Positions 1 to 27,744 of a stretch of DNA of 64,000 bases are shown one piece after another. The translations under genes were made by a program, and so were the position numbers. The first letter of the stretch is position 1; the number at the start of each line of letters is the position of its first letter. The notes below the pieces were generated by a model that was not told the DNA's origin, did not search any database, and saw nothing but the letters and a program-made list of their open reading frames with translations. The DNA is from Diphasiastrum complanatum (Eukaryota > Streptophyta > Lycopodiopsida > Lycopodiales > Lycopodiaceae), in contig CM055111.1 of NCBI GenBank assembly GCA_029204225.1, positions 22,711,355 through 22,775,354 of the forward strand, written 5' to 3'.

Positions 1-238
1 TCACGAGCAAAGTGAGGATGGGAATCCGGAGGACGTGAAAATGGGAAGGTGTCATGGGGGCCTTCCCAGGGCCATGAGGCTGCAAGGAATCAATCTGTGA
101 CTGTAGAGAGGCGAAGCCAGTCATGACAACATCTATAAGAGAAGAAATCCTGGAAATAGCTCTCTCGATGGCCTCTTGAATGTGATTGTGTACTGCTTCA
201 TGAGAAGGCTCACTAGTAAATGGAGAGGTGGTAGCCAT
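1..238 (-). CDS. LTR-retroelement Gag, N-terminal part (runs off the window)
   Basis: An ATG at 238 (minus strand) opens a frame of 79 codons that stays open to the window edge. It begins MATTSPFTSEPSHEAVHNHI and continues with a helical, Gln/Ile/Ser-rich stretch. The upstream side (240-1038) looks like a retroelement leader and ends at a tRNA-Met-type primer-binding site at 1039-1050, so I read this as the start of gag. The family (Gypsy or Copia) cannot be decided from this fragment. Confidence 0.5.
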   Translation of the reverse strand, partial: MATTSPFTSEPSHEAVHNHIQEAIERAISRISSLIDVVMTGFASLQSQIDSLQPHGPGKAPMTPSHFHVLRIPILTLLV

Positions 239-499
239 TAACAAAATAGTGACAAGGTAAAAAAATAATCTATCTGAAGAATCAGAAACTCAACGAATAT
301 AGACAGCCAAGAAAGAGGAGAAGGGCATATAAGGAGACACAATGCATGAACAAATGGACATACTGAAGGAGAGGACATAAGTCGTCACAATACGTAAGCC
401 AAAAGAACACACAAAGGACTCGTAACAAGCGATAAAACAATGCTGGAAATATACCTCCGAATGTGTGAGTCATGCATGATAGTGATGGCTGAAGAGAAG

Positions 500-930
500 T
501 GTCCACGCCGCCAATAAAAAGCTTGCCGAAATGCTGAAAACTGTCTCCAACGTAGAAGAGGCAATGGCTGGAAAACATGACCATAGATGGGCGTTGGATT
601 TGCAACAAAAAAGGTTTGAAAATGAAGGTAAATGATGAGAGAAAAATGGCTGTAAATGGGCGATGAAAATGGGTTGAGATGGGCACTGGAAATTGGCTGA
701 AATGGGCACTGAAAACTGCTGAGAATAGGAGCTGGAAATAGGCGATTTACTGGCTGGAAATTGGCTGGAATGGGTGCTGGAAATTGCTGGAAATAGGCAA
801 TAGACTGGCTGAAAAATGAGCGCTGGCTGGCTGAAAATGGGTGTTCCTTCAAACGACAACGAAAAACCTGCTGAAAATAGGCGAAAACTTGCTGAAAATG
901 GGCGCTGATCCACCTCCAATCGATGACAAA
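500..930 (-). repeat. degenerate tandem repeat in retroelement leader
   Basis: The + strand shows many imperfect copies of a unit like GGCTGRAAATGGGC, most densely between 640 and 910. The overlapping minus-strand open frames here (rich in Phe, Gln, Pro and Ser) are products of the repeat, not proteins. It lies between the primer-binding site and the gag start, where a 5' leader is expected. Confidence 0.6.
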
Positions 931-1038
931 ATCCTGCAAAAAAGCTGATCCGTAGGCTGAAAATGTAAGCTGCAGATGGGCGCCCTCATGGAGAAAAATC
1001 AGATCTGAAATATGCACCAGCCTCCAGCCAAAGAAAGT

Positions 1039-1050
1039 ACTCTGATACCA
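1039..1050 (-). other. primer-binding site of the minus-strand LTR element
   Basis: The reverse complement reads TGGTATCAGAGT, one base from the TGGTATCAGAGC found at the other elements in this window. It pairs with the 3' end of plant initiator tRNA-Met. The LTR would lie on the right, from about 1052, and is interrupted by the miniature transposon at 1084. Confidence 0.6.
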
Positions 1051-1083
1051 AGTTACGAATTGATCCACAATAGATCTATGGTT

Positions 1084-1626
1084 CATAGAACCCATGGTTC
1101 CCAGATCCGTGGGTCCTGGGAACCGTGGAAGGAACCGTACCACGGTTCATCTAAATAATTAATTAATTAATAAATTTAATAACTAGCTACCAAATTCACA
1201 GATTTCACAGATGAGACAGACGATTCACAGATGATACACATATTCACAGATGATTTCATTTGACAGATGATTTCACAGATGATACACAGATTCACAGATT
1301 AATGATACACAGATGAATGATACTCAAATCATCTGTGAATCTGTGATTTCATTGATCTGTCAATCATCATTTGACAGATGATTGACAGATTTCACAGATG
1401 ATACAGATTTCATAGATGATCACAGATGATTGACAGATTTCACAGAATTCACAGATTTCACAGATTTTTTTGGCCTTTTTTTTTGCATATTTTTGATTTA
1501 TTTTTGGGGGGGAAACTCAAAAAAAATTAATTAATTAATTAATCAATTAATCAGTACGGTTCACCACGGTTCTGGGCAAAAAATTTAAGAACCGTGGTGA
1601 ACCGATAACGGTTCATTAATTCTATG
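1084..1626. mobile_element. hAT-like miniature transposon, family A, copy 1 (543 bp)
   Basis: Ends are CATAGAACCC... and ...TTAATTCTATG, giving a terminal inverted repeat CATAGAA/TTCTATG. It is flanked by an exact 8-bp direct repeat, CTATGGTT, at 1076-1083 and 1627-1634. Subterminal regions are full of inverted GAACCGTGG/CCACGGTTC motifs (1090-1150 and 1553-1617). The centre (about 1195-1465) is a tandem array of TTCACAGATGAT-like units, followed by TTTTTGGCC...TTTGCATATTTTTG. No transposase is present. An 8-bp duplication with subterminal motifs in both orientations fits the hAT superfamily. Confidence 0.85.
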
Positions 1627-1634
1627 CTATGGTT

Positions 1635-4133
1635 AAGCTAGAAAAGCAGCACAAAAGTAGGAAACTAGTCTAGAAAGTAGGAAAGAGAATGCTTAAAGAG
1701 AATAGAGAGAGATAAATCAATATCATAAGCTGAATAAAAGACTACCCTTACTCCAAATCAATATGACCAAGTCCTAAAAATGTGACCAAATAGGGCCCAA
1801 GGCTAGTACATGAATAAAAAGGGCCCATATCCCTGTTTATGCATAATAAAGAATAAAAGCATGGATGCGGCGAATGTAATGAGCCGAGTCCATAACTGAT
1901 ATCCAAGTGGTGTATTTGAGCATTTGCTAGACCAAGGCCAATGTAGGCAACGACCTTCTTATCACACATTTCTCACGTTATATGATCATCTGGATCTTCA
2001 GAACCGTCAACACTGCTCCATAGATTATTCTCAGAGAGGTCAAATTTTCACTTGCCAAGTATGGAAACTTTTCCATTAAACTTTTCAATTCGGCCTCTTT
2101 GATTGCTACATCATAGAGGCAATCGCAAAATTTGGAAACTTGGTAATCACTACCCCTCACAAAACAGTGAGCAACTAACTTCAATCTTTTCCTTTTCATT
2201 CACGTTGTATTTCATTCTTTCTTTAGTGGTGTGTTTTGGCCATTAGCTCTATTTTTTCATGATGGCTATATTGGAGATTTTCATGTATGTCAATGGTCAA
2301 AGCGATTCCCTACTATGTGTGCAAATTTTATGCATGTAGATCCATTGATACGAGCCACAAATAGAGATACTTTGCAAACCAAAAAAGCTTTGGAGTGAAA
2401 AAAGAGTCAAGGTCTGTTTACAGGTTTTGTATGGCTGCTGCAAGGGTTTTATCCATCGTAATAGGAGTTGTTTCAAAGAGGCCTCAAGATTGGAGGAAGC
2501 ACAGTTCGCCATCCAAGTTCCAGAATCCAGAGAAAAGAATCAGCTCATTGATCCATGTCATGATTTCTAGATTATTGACAGTTTATCTGTAAAGTAGGCC
2601 ACTAAGTTGTCTTTCAGTTCATCCTTATCCTCACTCATCGTCCATGAGTTTGGGACCCAGTTAGCATTAAGAGTGATAATTACTTGCAATAGCTCACAGT
2701 TCCTAAAGGGCTTTTCTTAGTATGCAATTGTTTCACAACCTACTGCTAATAAACCCCCATACCTCCACTCTTTTATATAGTTTTCCTAAATTTTTTTAGG
2801 GAGAAGCAAAAGAAATTCAAGGCAAAATAAAAAAAGCCAAAATTTATTTAATTTATGTTGCGTTCAGGGAAAAACCAACTTAACTTTTCAAAACGCGATC
2901 CAGATCACGTTCTAGAACATGGTTTGCAACTATGGCGTGTATAATTTATTTAGTATTCCTAACACCTAATGTGTTTTATTGTTTTTCAAACTTTGTAGGC
3001 TGCTTTCTTTTTCTAAGACACCTAAATTTTTTTACAAAGAAAACCCAAATGAATAATGTTCCAGAACAAGCGTTCCATAATGTGACTGGAACTCTACGTT
3101 ATTGAATGCAATGCATCTATGGTTCAGAGCCATGCAACTATCGAAGAGCTAAGTAAAGCTTAGTTGCAATGAACAATCTCACATGAATTGCTTCATCTCG
3201 AACCTCTCCAATCCAAGCTATGTTTTATGTAGATGATAGTTTTAGCTCTTGCTAAATTGATGCAACTATGAATTAGCTACAATGAGCATGAGCAAAAATT
3301 GTTGAGAGAGAGGGAAAGAAGGCAACCTCTCCAAGTGATTCTACAGGCCTAACCATGGTTATCTAGTAATCTGTAGTCTAGGAAATTGAGAGATCTTGCA
3401 ACATTAAGATCCCATCCATGCCTAACTAGGGTTAGGTTGGAGCTAGCAAAAGTTAGTTAGTGCTTGACCTTCGAAAATACTTATAAGTCTATAACTAGAG
3501 TGGACTCAAGAATGATTATCGAACTACTACATGCGGAGTTAGTAACCCCATAAGCACGCATATGGCATGGGTTGAGTCTCTAAAAGAGATTCTTGGGCAT
3601 CTATCGACACATGCTAAATCAGTTGAGGCCTAAGCTGTAGGATGAACCCAAGGATCCTTTAGTCTTGGCGAAGCAACTCCAGCTAGTGGGTTGGACCTTG
3701 GTGGTATGGGATGCCAAGGCTAGGATGTAAGATTGATCTAGGATGTTGTTATGTGTTAACTTCTAGGCTCGTGGGCATGTTTATCTCTACGAATGATGTA
3801 AATCTGGAATGAGGATATTATGGCTTAACATATTCAGGTCCCAAATGTTAAAGGTTGCTCAACAGACTGTCTTAGATAATAATACATGTTTAGAATTAGT
3901 GGAAGTTTTATGGTTGCATTATGGAATTAGAGTCCTTATGGCCTTATGTAGAAAATTTGGCATTGGCTGTGCTCGATGTTATGAATCAATTGACTCACTA
4001 TTAGTGATGTCTTTGTTTTGTGGTCAGTATGCCACAATTCAACTTCAAACTCATTGCGCATTCTGCTCAACTAGGTGATTGCACTTTGATCCTATACACG
4101 TGCTTCACCTCTGATCAAATATCTTCTTGGTAG
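1635..4133. other. no gene recognised; upstream flank or intron of the HCF145-type gene
   Basis: Short open frames here (for example 1978-2199 minus, 2297-2512 minus, 3809-4078 plus) match no family I know. The missing upstream exons of the next gene (transit peptide and first half of the first SRPBCC domain) should lie in or before this stretch, but I could not find coding sequence for them. The first part probably continues the LTR interrupted at 1084. Confidence 0.4.
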
Positions 4134-20974
<16,841 letters not shown>

Positions 20975-22144
20975 TTTAAACTCCAGGCCCGGCAGGCTTG
21001 AACATTGTGATGGACTGTGGAACGAGATCCTTCAACCACAGCTGCTTATGTTTTGAATCCTTGGTATAAACAGAACTTTTGTTCTTTGCCTGAAACTGCT
21101 GTAGGTAAGAATCGGAGAATAGGTAGATCCTCACACAAGAATGCTACATAATCAATGAAGAGATGAACACGTAAGGCAAATGTATTGCTTCTTTCTCGAA
21201 AGATAAAGCTTTACTTGGAAAAGAACTTCAATTTTATGGAAAAGATAGCATTGCATTTCATGTAATGAATAGGTCACTGTCTAGACAGCAAGATGGCAGC
21301 CAAAAATCATGATAAAAAAGACATAATTGAATCAACAACAAATGGCTTTTGGCTCCCTACAGTCCATCACTAGACAACAAGTGTTAATTTTCATTTTTTG
21401 AGCCACATTTCATGATGAAAACACCATAATTCAACCAGCAAAAATGGTATTTTGTTCCCTACAGTCCATCACTGGACAACAAGCAATCACTTCCATTATA
21501 TGAGCCCGATCAAGCTTATACTTCATCATTGGTTTACTAGCATGAAAAGCTACAAATTTCCAAAGTAAAAGTGGCCCTATAGTCCATCACTTGTTTTTTG
21601 AAGACATTCAATCTTTTATTCAAGCTATGCCAACAATTCAGTTAGTAGTAAAAAAAAACCAGAAATGATACCAAAATTAAGCATAAAATGCGATTGTAGC
21701 ATATTACTACATCAATGTAGAAGAGTCATAGCAACAGCAAAGTGGTTATAAGTCTCTTACCGTACAAACATGGTGATAGAAGAGTAGTTGTTAGGGCACA
21801 GTCACAAGAAGAGCTTTGTAGTGAACACTCTCCACAGTTGGGTGTAGAAGATGTAGACTAAACTGTCTCATATATATAGTAGTAGGTCGTGGAGCTTCTA
21901 GGAAGCAACCATGTAACTTGAGGGAGAAGCTGTTACCTTTGTCCATAAGTTGTGGCTAAGCTTAAAAAACTTTGTAACGTGTGTAACTTGTAGTAGAATT
22001 AAGTATAAATGGTAAAAGAACCTTCAAACAAGAGGTCTAATGTGGTATGGGTATAGGACCTTATTTTCGAAGTGTTGATCGCGTCGTGTGTTGCAAGTAA
22101 GATTTGCGTCGTGTAGCGGAGTATTTTAAAGCAAAGAACCATCC

Positions 22145-22148
<4 letters not shown>
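20975..22148. other. 3' flank of the HCF145-type gene, no gene seen
   Basis: Holds the 3' UTR and downstream DNA. No clear AATAAA signal could be tied to the gene. A CCCTACAGTCCATCACT phrase recurs near 21357 and 21458, with a variant near 21573, suggesting a small diverged repeat. No reading frame stands out. Confidence 0.5.

Positions 22149-22240
<92 letters not shown>
22149..22240. repeat. (GA)n microsatellite, 92 bp
   Basis: GA run with one GG interruption near 22176. Confidence 0.95.
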
Positions 22241-22243
<3 letters not shown>

Positions 22244-22693
22244 GCAGGGTGTCCTTACATTAGTGGCAAAAGGTCCCCTCTCAAATGATTCATCTCTTTT
22301 ACAAAAGAATGTTAGAGGTCCTATCTTATGATTGGCACAAGGATTGCTTCCCATCCATTGAATTTGTTTCACTTCACTAAGAATGGTCCATTGGATGAAC
22401 CTTGTGAATTTAACTTAGGATTCCATATTGTGCATTCTATTTTGAGTTAATAAGATTTTATAAATATGTTATTTGATTAACTACCTAGATCTAATACACC
22501 AGGGCTTGTATATGCAAAATGCCAAGGCCAATGTCCTACTTAACCTATTTCTAGCATCTCGGGTATTGGGCAACAAATATATAGGGTCTCACATTGATTT
22601 GATTGGATTTTAAGATATGCAAGTAATGAGGTGCATAGAAGATCATTATTCATAGAGGCATTATGGATCAATAGACTCCTTGTTTAGACCCAA

Positions 22694-22897
22694 ATGCATG
22701 ATTGCTTATCATTTAATTTAATTAGAGAAAAGCTTCTTTCTAAAGAGGTGGGTCTTCCTTATGTCTCATCAAGAGATTGTATTGCTAAAATCTTCAAAAA
22801 TGCATTGGGCAAATCATTATTTGAGAAGGATAGATTGCTGCTTGGCATTAAAGAGAAACCTAAGTCCAATAGTGGCTAAGCTAGATTTGAGGGAGAA
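22694..22897 (+). pseudogene. Copia pol C-terminal end and 3' LTR start
   Basis: Encodes LPYVSSRDCIAKIFKNALGK then SLFEKDRLLLGIKE, the end of Copia RNase H, where DIFTKALG is usual. A purine-rich tract (TTTGAGGGAGAA) follows, and the LTR starts at 22898 with TGTGAAAATATAC. Upstream pol is not recognisable. The right end of the LTR is not resolved. Confidence 0.75.
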
Positions 22898-24150
22898 TGT
22901 GAAAATATACAATTACCAACTTAGGCCAACGTTGATAGGTCTTTTGGGGGACTTATCCAAAGTCAAAATCTAGCTCCCATATGTGGGACCAATAAGGAAG
23001 GGGATGAGTTACCTCATCTCGAGTCCCATCTATATAGTTACTCTATAACCAAGTAAAGTGATTCTATAGACTACATTTGCTATTGTTGCATCTAGACCAA
23101 TGATGTGATTGTAAAGCTAGTATTAGCATATGGACAAGTGGTCACCTAATCTAGAAGGTTCTATATTTGAGCTGCATGAGTGATTACATAGGGTAAATCC
23201 CTTTTCATTTTCATTTCTCATTATTCTTGAGGTAGCTAAGAGAAGGAAGTGATATTTACTTGGACTATGGTCTATTTTCTCTACTAGCTAGTGTCAAAAT
23301 TTTTATATCCATAGCCAAGTAGATATACATGATCTGAGTGTATTTTGTATCGTGGAGGTGGTCTTTATCAAATGCTAAGTTCATGCTACCAAACTTGTTT
23401 GGATCCATTATCTTGTAAGATAGATCTTCATGCATTGTTGATTGATAGTTTATCCCTTAGTGACTATGCATCAACAAGTTCCACAATTACAAATCCATTG
23501 GGATGGGGGTTACATGCTTCTAAGGTCTAACAAAAGTTTGTTTCTATTTTTTGCAGTCTCTTCCCTAGAGAAATATGATCATGACTTGTGTGAATAGATT
23601 TTTTTTAAAACATGCAAATGGAAGTTCAAAGAGAGAGCTCTATATGATTGATTTTGCTATGGTAATTTCTATTTTCATCCTATTGTCATTTTTCTTTAGA
23701 AAAACCTACTTTCTTTTACTTCAATTGAACATCAATACATGTTTTGCATATAAATAATAAGCACTTCTATTCTAACCAAATATATATCTCGAAAGAGATT
23801 GCTATTGCTGAGATGATATCATGAGGAAGGCGACGTAGCATAAGGAGGCACCACCAAGAGAGCCCATATTTCTTAAAATGAGTACCTTGGTTTTGATAGG
23901 AACCGTAATTTCTTTTTCTAAAGTGCATATAATCATAAGACTCTAACTTGTCATGCTTTTCATCTTGAAGGGCACACTTTGCAAAATTTCAAAACACTCG
24001 TGGTATATATAGCGTTTCAATCAAAATGACATTAGTTTTATGGGATAAATTGAAAGACACGTATCCATCAAACACACCTCGTTGGTCCGAACCCTAATCA
24101 CACGTGGACCAATGAAAAACTCTGAAATGTGTATTCTCCATAAGAGCCTA

Positions 24151-24153
<3 letters not shown>
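22898..24153. other. LTR sequence and unassigned DNA
   Basis: Begins with the LTR of the preceding Copia relic. Short open frames at 23345-23530 and 23575-23757 match nothing known to me. Confidence 0.4.

Positions 24154-24245
<92 letters not shown>
24154..24245. repeat. (TC)46 microsatellite, 92 bp
   Basis: Perfect TC run, opposite in strand sense to the 92-bp GA run 1.9 kb upstream. A shorter CT run lies at about 24562-24580. Confidence 0.95.
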
Positions 24246-24247
<2 letters not shown>

Positions 24248-24511
24248 GGGCTTTGTTACATACATATATCGCTTTATTCGCTTCGCAAGCCTCTGTGGAA
24301 TGTAAATGTCGCGTACTAACCTTATTTACTAGTGGGGGAAAAAAAAATGCCTTACTATGATAAAAGACCCCACATAATAGAAAAGGTCTTTTAAAAATAA
24401 TGGTGGAAAAGTTGTGAATCTTTCAATGGCCATGATCTGTGCACATTATGGACAGTTAATCTAACGGTGGGCAACAATTTGCACTTAGTACACCTAAGTG
24501 TCCTCTGGCTC

Positions 24512-24517
24512 TATAAA
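24512..24517 (+). promoter_or_regulatory. TATA box of a possible non-coding transcript
   Basis: CTATAAAG at 24511-24518 is followed about 30 bp on by a CT-rich leader and, at 24686/24687, by a strong splice-donor match ACAAAG^GTGAGT. No long coding frame starts here. The layout looks like a plant promoter with a 140-nt first exon, either a non-coding gene or a retroelement LTR. Confidence 0.35.
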
Positions 24518-24689
24518 GAGGAAAATCACACAACCCTATTCACTTTCCCTCATGCCTTCCTGCTCTCTCTCTCTCTCTCTCCCTCCTTCTTGCTCTCATG
24601 GTGCTCAATAATACTGGGATTGTGATCGAAGAGAATGCTCGTGATTGCTAGTGAAAAAACATTGGTGGTATAATACTGCAACAAAGGTG

Positions 24690-26140
24690 AGTTTGGTTCA
24701 AGTTATGATAATTCACTGATAAGGATAGGTGTAAGTGAAACCTTATGATGAATGCTTGTGGTTTACCATATATATTTTTGTGTAATAACAGACAATCAAC
24801 CTGTATACTGTCATTGGATATTCTCATGATCAAACGTTGTTCCGAAGAACAAAAGGGCAAATTTTCAGGTATGCTATCAACTCTTTTGGCTTGTAATAAG
24901 TGCTGGACAGCAAGCTTACTGTTCATGATCAGTATCATATGTTATACGGAATGGATGGTCGCTGGTCAGCGCCCTCACTGAGGCGGATTTGAGCGCTGGC
25001 CAACGCTGAAATATTACTCATAAAGGTGTTCATTTAGTGCGATTTGTTGTAGCTCGTGGTATGAGCCATATTGCATGCATTTTTCATCAAGCTATGCTAT
25101 TGATAATGCGATTTGAGCGCTGTCCTTTCAATGTTTTCAGGGAGATATCATAAGCCATAGCATAAACATGGTTGTTTAGCATGCTCGCATAAAACTCGGT
25201 TGGCTGTAACCCTTCACGTAGTATTGCTTTTGCTAATGCTCTCTTGATGTGATAGTAACTATGAGGTTATCCACCTGTGATAACCTATATGATAGTATCT
25301 GTGAGTATGGGAAAGTTAGCAGTACAAAAAGTATGCTTTGTATGATTATATGAGCTTGAGATAAATGGTTATGATCGTTGACAATCTGTATGCGGTGGGG
25401 AATGCACACAACTCAAAAGTCACGTCACTAATTTTCGAAAAAGCAAGCAATTATTGGTGATGACACTATGAAGCTTTAAAAACTACATTATGGGTAACGC
25501 TATACTTTCGGTTTGAATGCTTTTAGCACGTAGGTGATTTGAGTAAGCAGCTAAAGATGGATAGTTCGCACAAGATTACTTCAACTCACATTCAGGTACG
25601 ATGCAGTATGGAATATCACTGATACAGTGAGCAGCCTTACTCATTATTATTCATGCATTGGTCATGATACTATAAATCTTGCTTGTAATGGGTTTCTGGT
25701 ATTATATTTGATAACTGATAGTCATGCATGCGTATTGATTAACATATGCATGAGTTATTGAAGGAATTTTTTTTTGGCATCTATAAGTTAAGTCACGTAC
25801 TCTTACAGGACTCGACTATGGTACATTTGAATGGCATGGAATTGCCCAAGTAGTTCGGTGCTTGGATTCCCGGATAAAGTGATACGGAGAATCCATGGGG
25901 CTAGTATAGCACGGAGGTGCTCTAGTACCTAGCACTGTGACCAACGTCAAGTCATTGTCCATCTATGTAATGAAAAACAGTTGCTTACATATAGAATACA
26001 CTTGTGAAGTTCCTTTTTGCTCTTTTACTGATCAATATGGCTTCTGTCCTAATACGGCTTCGTTAAAGAGTGGAACATGTTGCTAATTTAGAAAGTGAAC
26101 GATTAGGGTAGCACCAAACCTTTACATTTACTTGTATTTT
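24690..26140. other. no gene recognised
   Basis: AT-rich DNA. Acceptor-like sites occur (for example CTCTTACAG near 25800), but no coding frame does. Confidence 0.4.
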
Positions 26141-27584
26141 ATGGCTAACAAGGTCTGTTGTATGATGTAGTCCATAGGATGGTTTCATGATGTAGTGACT
26201 CTTGGCTATGGGGAGCCCCTTCCTCCTCCTAGTCCTTTTGTTCAGACCATTATATGTTGCATGAAGAAAGCGGTTGAAGTTCACAATTTGATTATTGCTT
26301 ATGATATGACTACTTATAATGCTGCTGGTCCGGATGATAAAATTCTTTGTCTTATTGATTTGATGAACATTATGGATTGGATCAATATTTATACGAATTT
26401 TATTAAAACGAAGAAATCCCTTAGCATGATTGAAAAAATTTATATGGGCCTCTCCAATTATGCTGAACAAATTGTTGTCGATAAAAAATTTTGTAATACG
26501 CATATTCGGAAAGTATTTGCTTGCTTGAAAAAAGAAAACGATGACTCCTCTATTTATACCCATGTCCCTTCTACTGCTCCTACTTCACCGCACTCTCTGA
26601 TTTTTATCGAGGACCTTGATGAAGATAATGCTTCTCAGTTAGAGTCTTTCTCACAAGAAATTTGTGATGTGGGAAATCAATCTGCCTTTGAATTTTGTCA
26701 AGCCAATAGTGGCCAAGTACCATTGGTACTTAGTCGTATCATTGAGTTTAAATCTACAAAAACTGCTTATAAACTTTGGAGCCTTCCCTCTATAAACTTC
26801 CTTGCACCTATCTCTATTGAACTCTGGATCGCTCTTGCTCATCTTACTAATGAAGAGGTCCAATCTTGCAAGCTTGCTGCTTTGCATAAGAGTCCTTTTT
26901 TTGATACTCCTATTGTCTTTGATACGGTTATCAAGATGAGCAGATTTGAACCTTCAAGATGTCCTTCTTAGCAGACCTGGGCTAGAACTAGAGGCCATTT
27001 TGACACTGGCTTTAATAGAATGAACCTTCATCAAGCTAGAATCTGGAACTGGAAAAGACCCTTCTTTAAGTGTAGATGTGGTGATAAATGCAAAAACAAT
27101 TCTTCTATCATATGGTTTGATCACTCTATCTGGTATATAATAAATAATCTTTTCATTTTCTTTCCTGGTGCATCTATGCAAAACCAGCTTAATGCCTTCT
27201 TTCTTTGGTTGCATAAACCTGCTAGAGAGGTTGTCAAGTCCCACCTTGTCTTTCTGTTTATTCGACAATACATGATTGATGTTGCCATTGAACTTTTCAT
27301 AAACCCTACTGCTAAGCTTCTTGCACACCTTGGTGATGCTGAAAACGTTCGAGAAATTGAACGCCTTTTGAAAAAACCCAGCTTCTCTACCTTGCAAGCC
27401 AAATACTTCTAGAATACTAGCAAAAAAATGGGTTCCTTCAATCTGAACAATCCAAGCTCAGTCATATCAGGCAGTGGAAATAACAGGAAGAGGAAATACT
27501 TTCCAAACAAAGGCAAAGAAGGACAAAGTAGTGGTGGAAAGAGAGATCTTCCTATCAGAAAGCTGAACTTTTACCGTGATTGAT
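26141..27584 (+). pseudogene. unassigned long reading frame (about 480 codons) broken by three TAG stops
   Basis: One frame runs from an ATG at 26141 to a TGA at 27582-27584, interrupted only at 26168, 26969 and 27410, each time by TAG. The longest open pieces are 26195-26968 and 26972-27409. The product is helical and mixed in composition (LPPPSPFVQTIICCMKKAVE near the start) with an acidic patch (FIEDLDEDNASQLE). A Lys/Arg/Asn/Gly-rich tail ends it (near 27480-27570, with NNRKRKYFPNKGKEG). No zinc knuckle, polymerase or protease motif is visible. A basic-tailed protein of this size could be a nucleocapsid or coat-like protein from an endogenised virus or a retroelement Gag, but I recognise no family. 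It lies about 160 bp before a Copia pol relic on the same strand and is not obviously part of it. Confidence 0.45.
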
Positions 27585-27744
27585 CCATGTGTAGGAAGAC
27601 ATAGAAGAAAAAAGGATATTGGAGGTCAACAATACTGGTAGACGACGACTAGTGGTTAGAAGAGACAGAGGGAAGTTTTTTCTGCATTTACGTTATTATA
27701 ACAGATGCTTTGAGACGATTGATGTTAAACAATTAACAGGTCTA

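Noticed and set aside
282..1143. Overlapping minus-strand open frames rich in Phe/Gln/Pro/Ser
   Set aside because: They arise from a degenerate short repeat in a retroelement leader; two frames are open over the same repeat.
1195..1465. CACAGAT tandem units as a CRISPR-like or satellite array
   Set aside because: The units lie wholly inside a miniature transposon with its own ends and target duplication, and have no unique spacers.
3809..4078. 89-codon frame as an upstream HCF145 exon
   Set aside because: Its product does not resemble the expected SRPBCC 1 segment (RVVLDL-type helix) and lacks suitable splice signals.
26141..27584. Assigning the unassigned frame to Copia gag
   Set aside because: It lacks UBN2 motifs and a zinc knuckle, and is unlike the Copia Gags at 10.1, 11.6-12.3, 35.5 and 43.8 kb.
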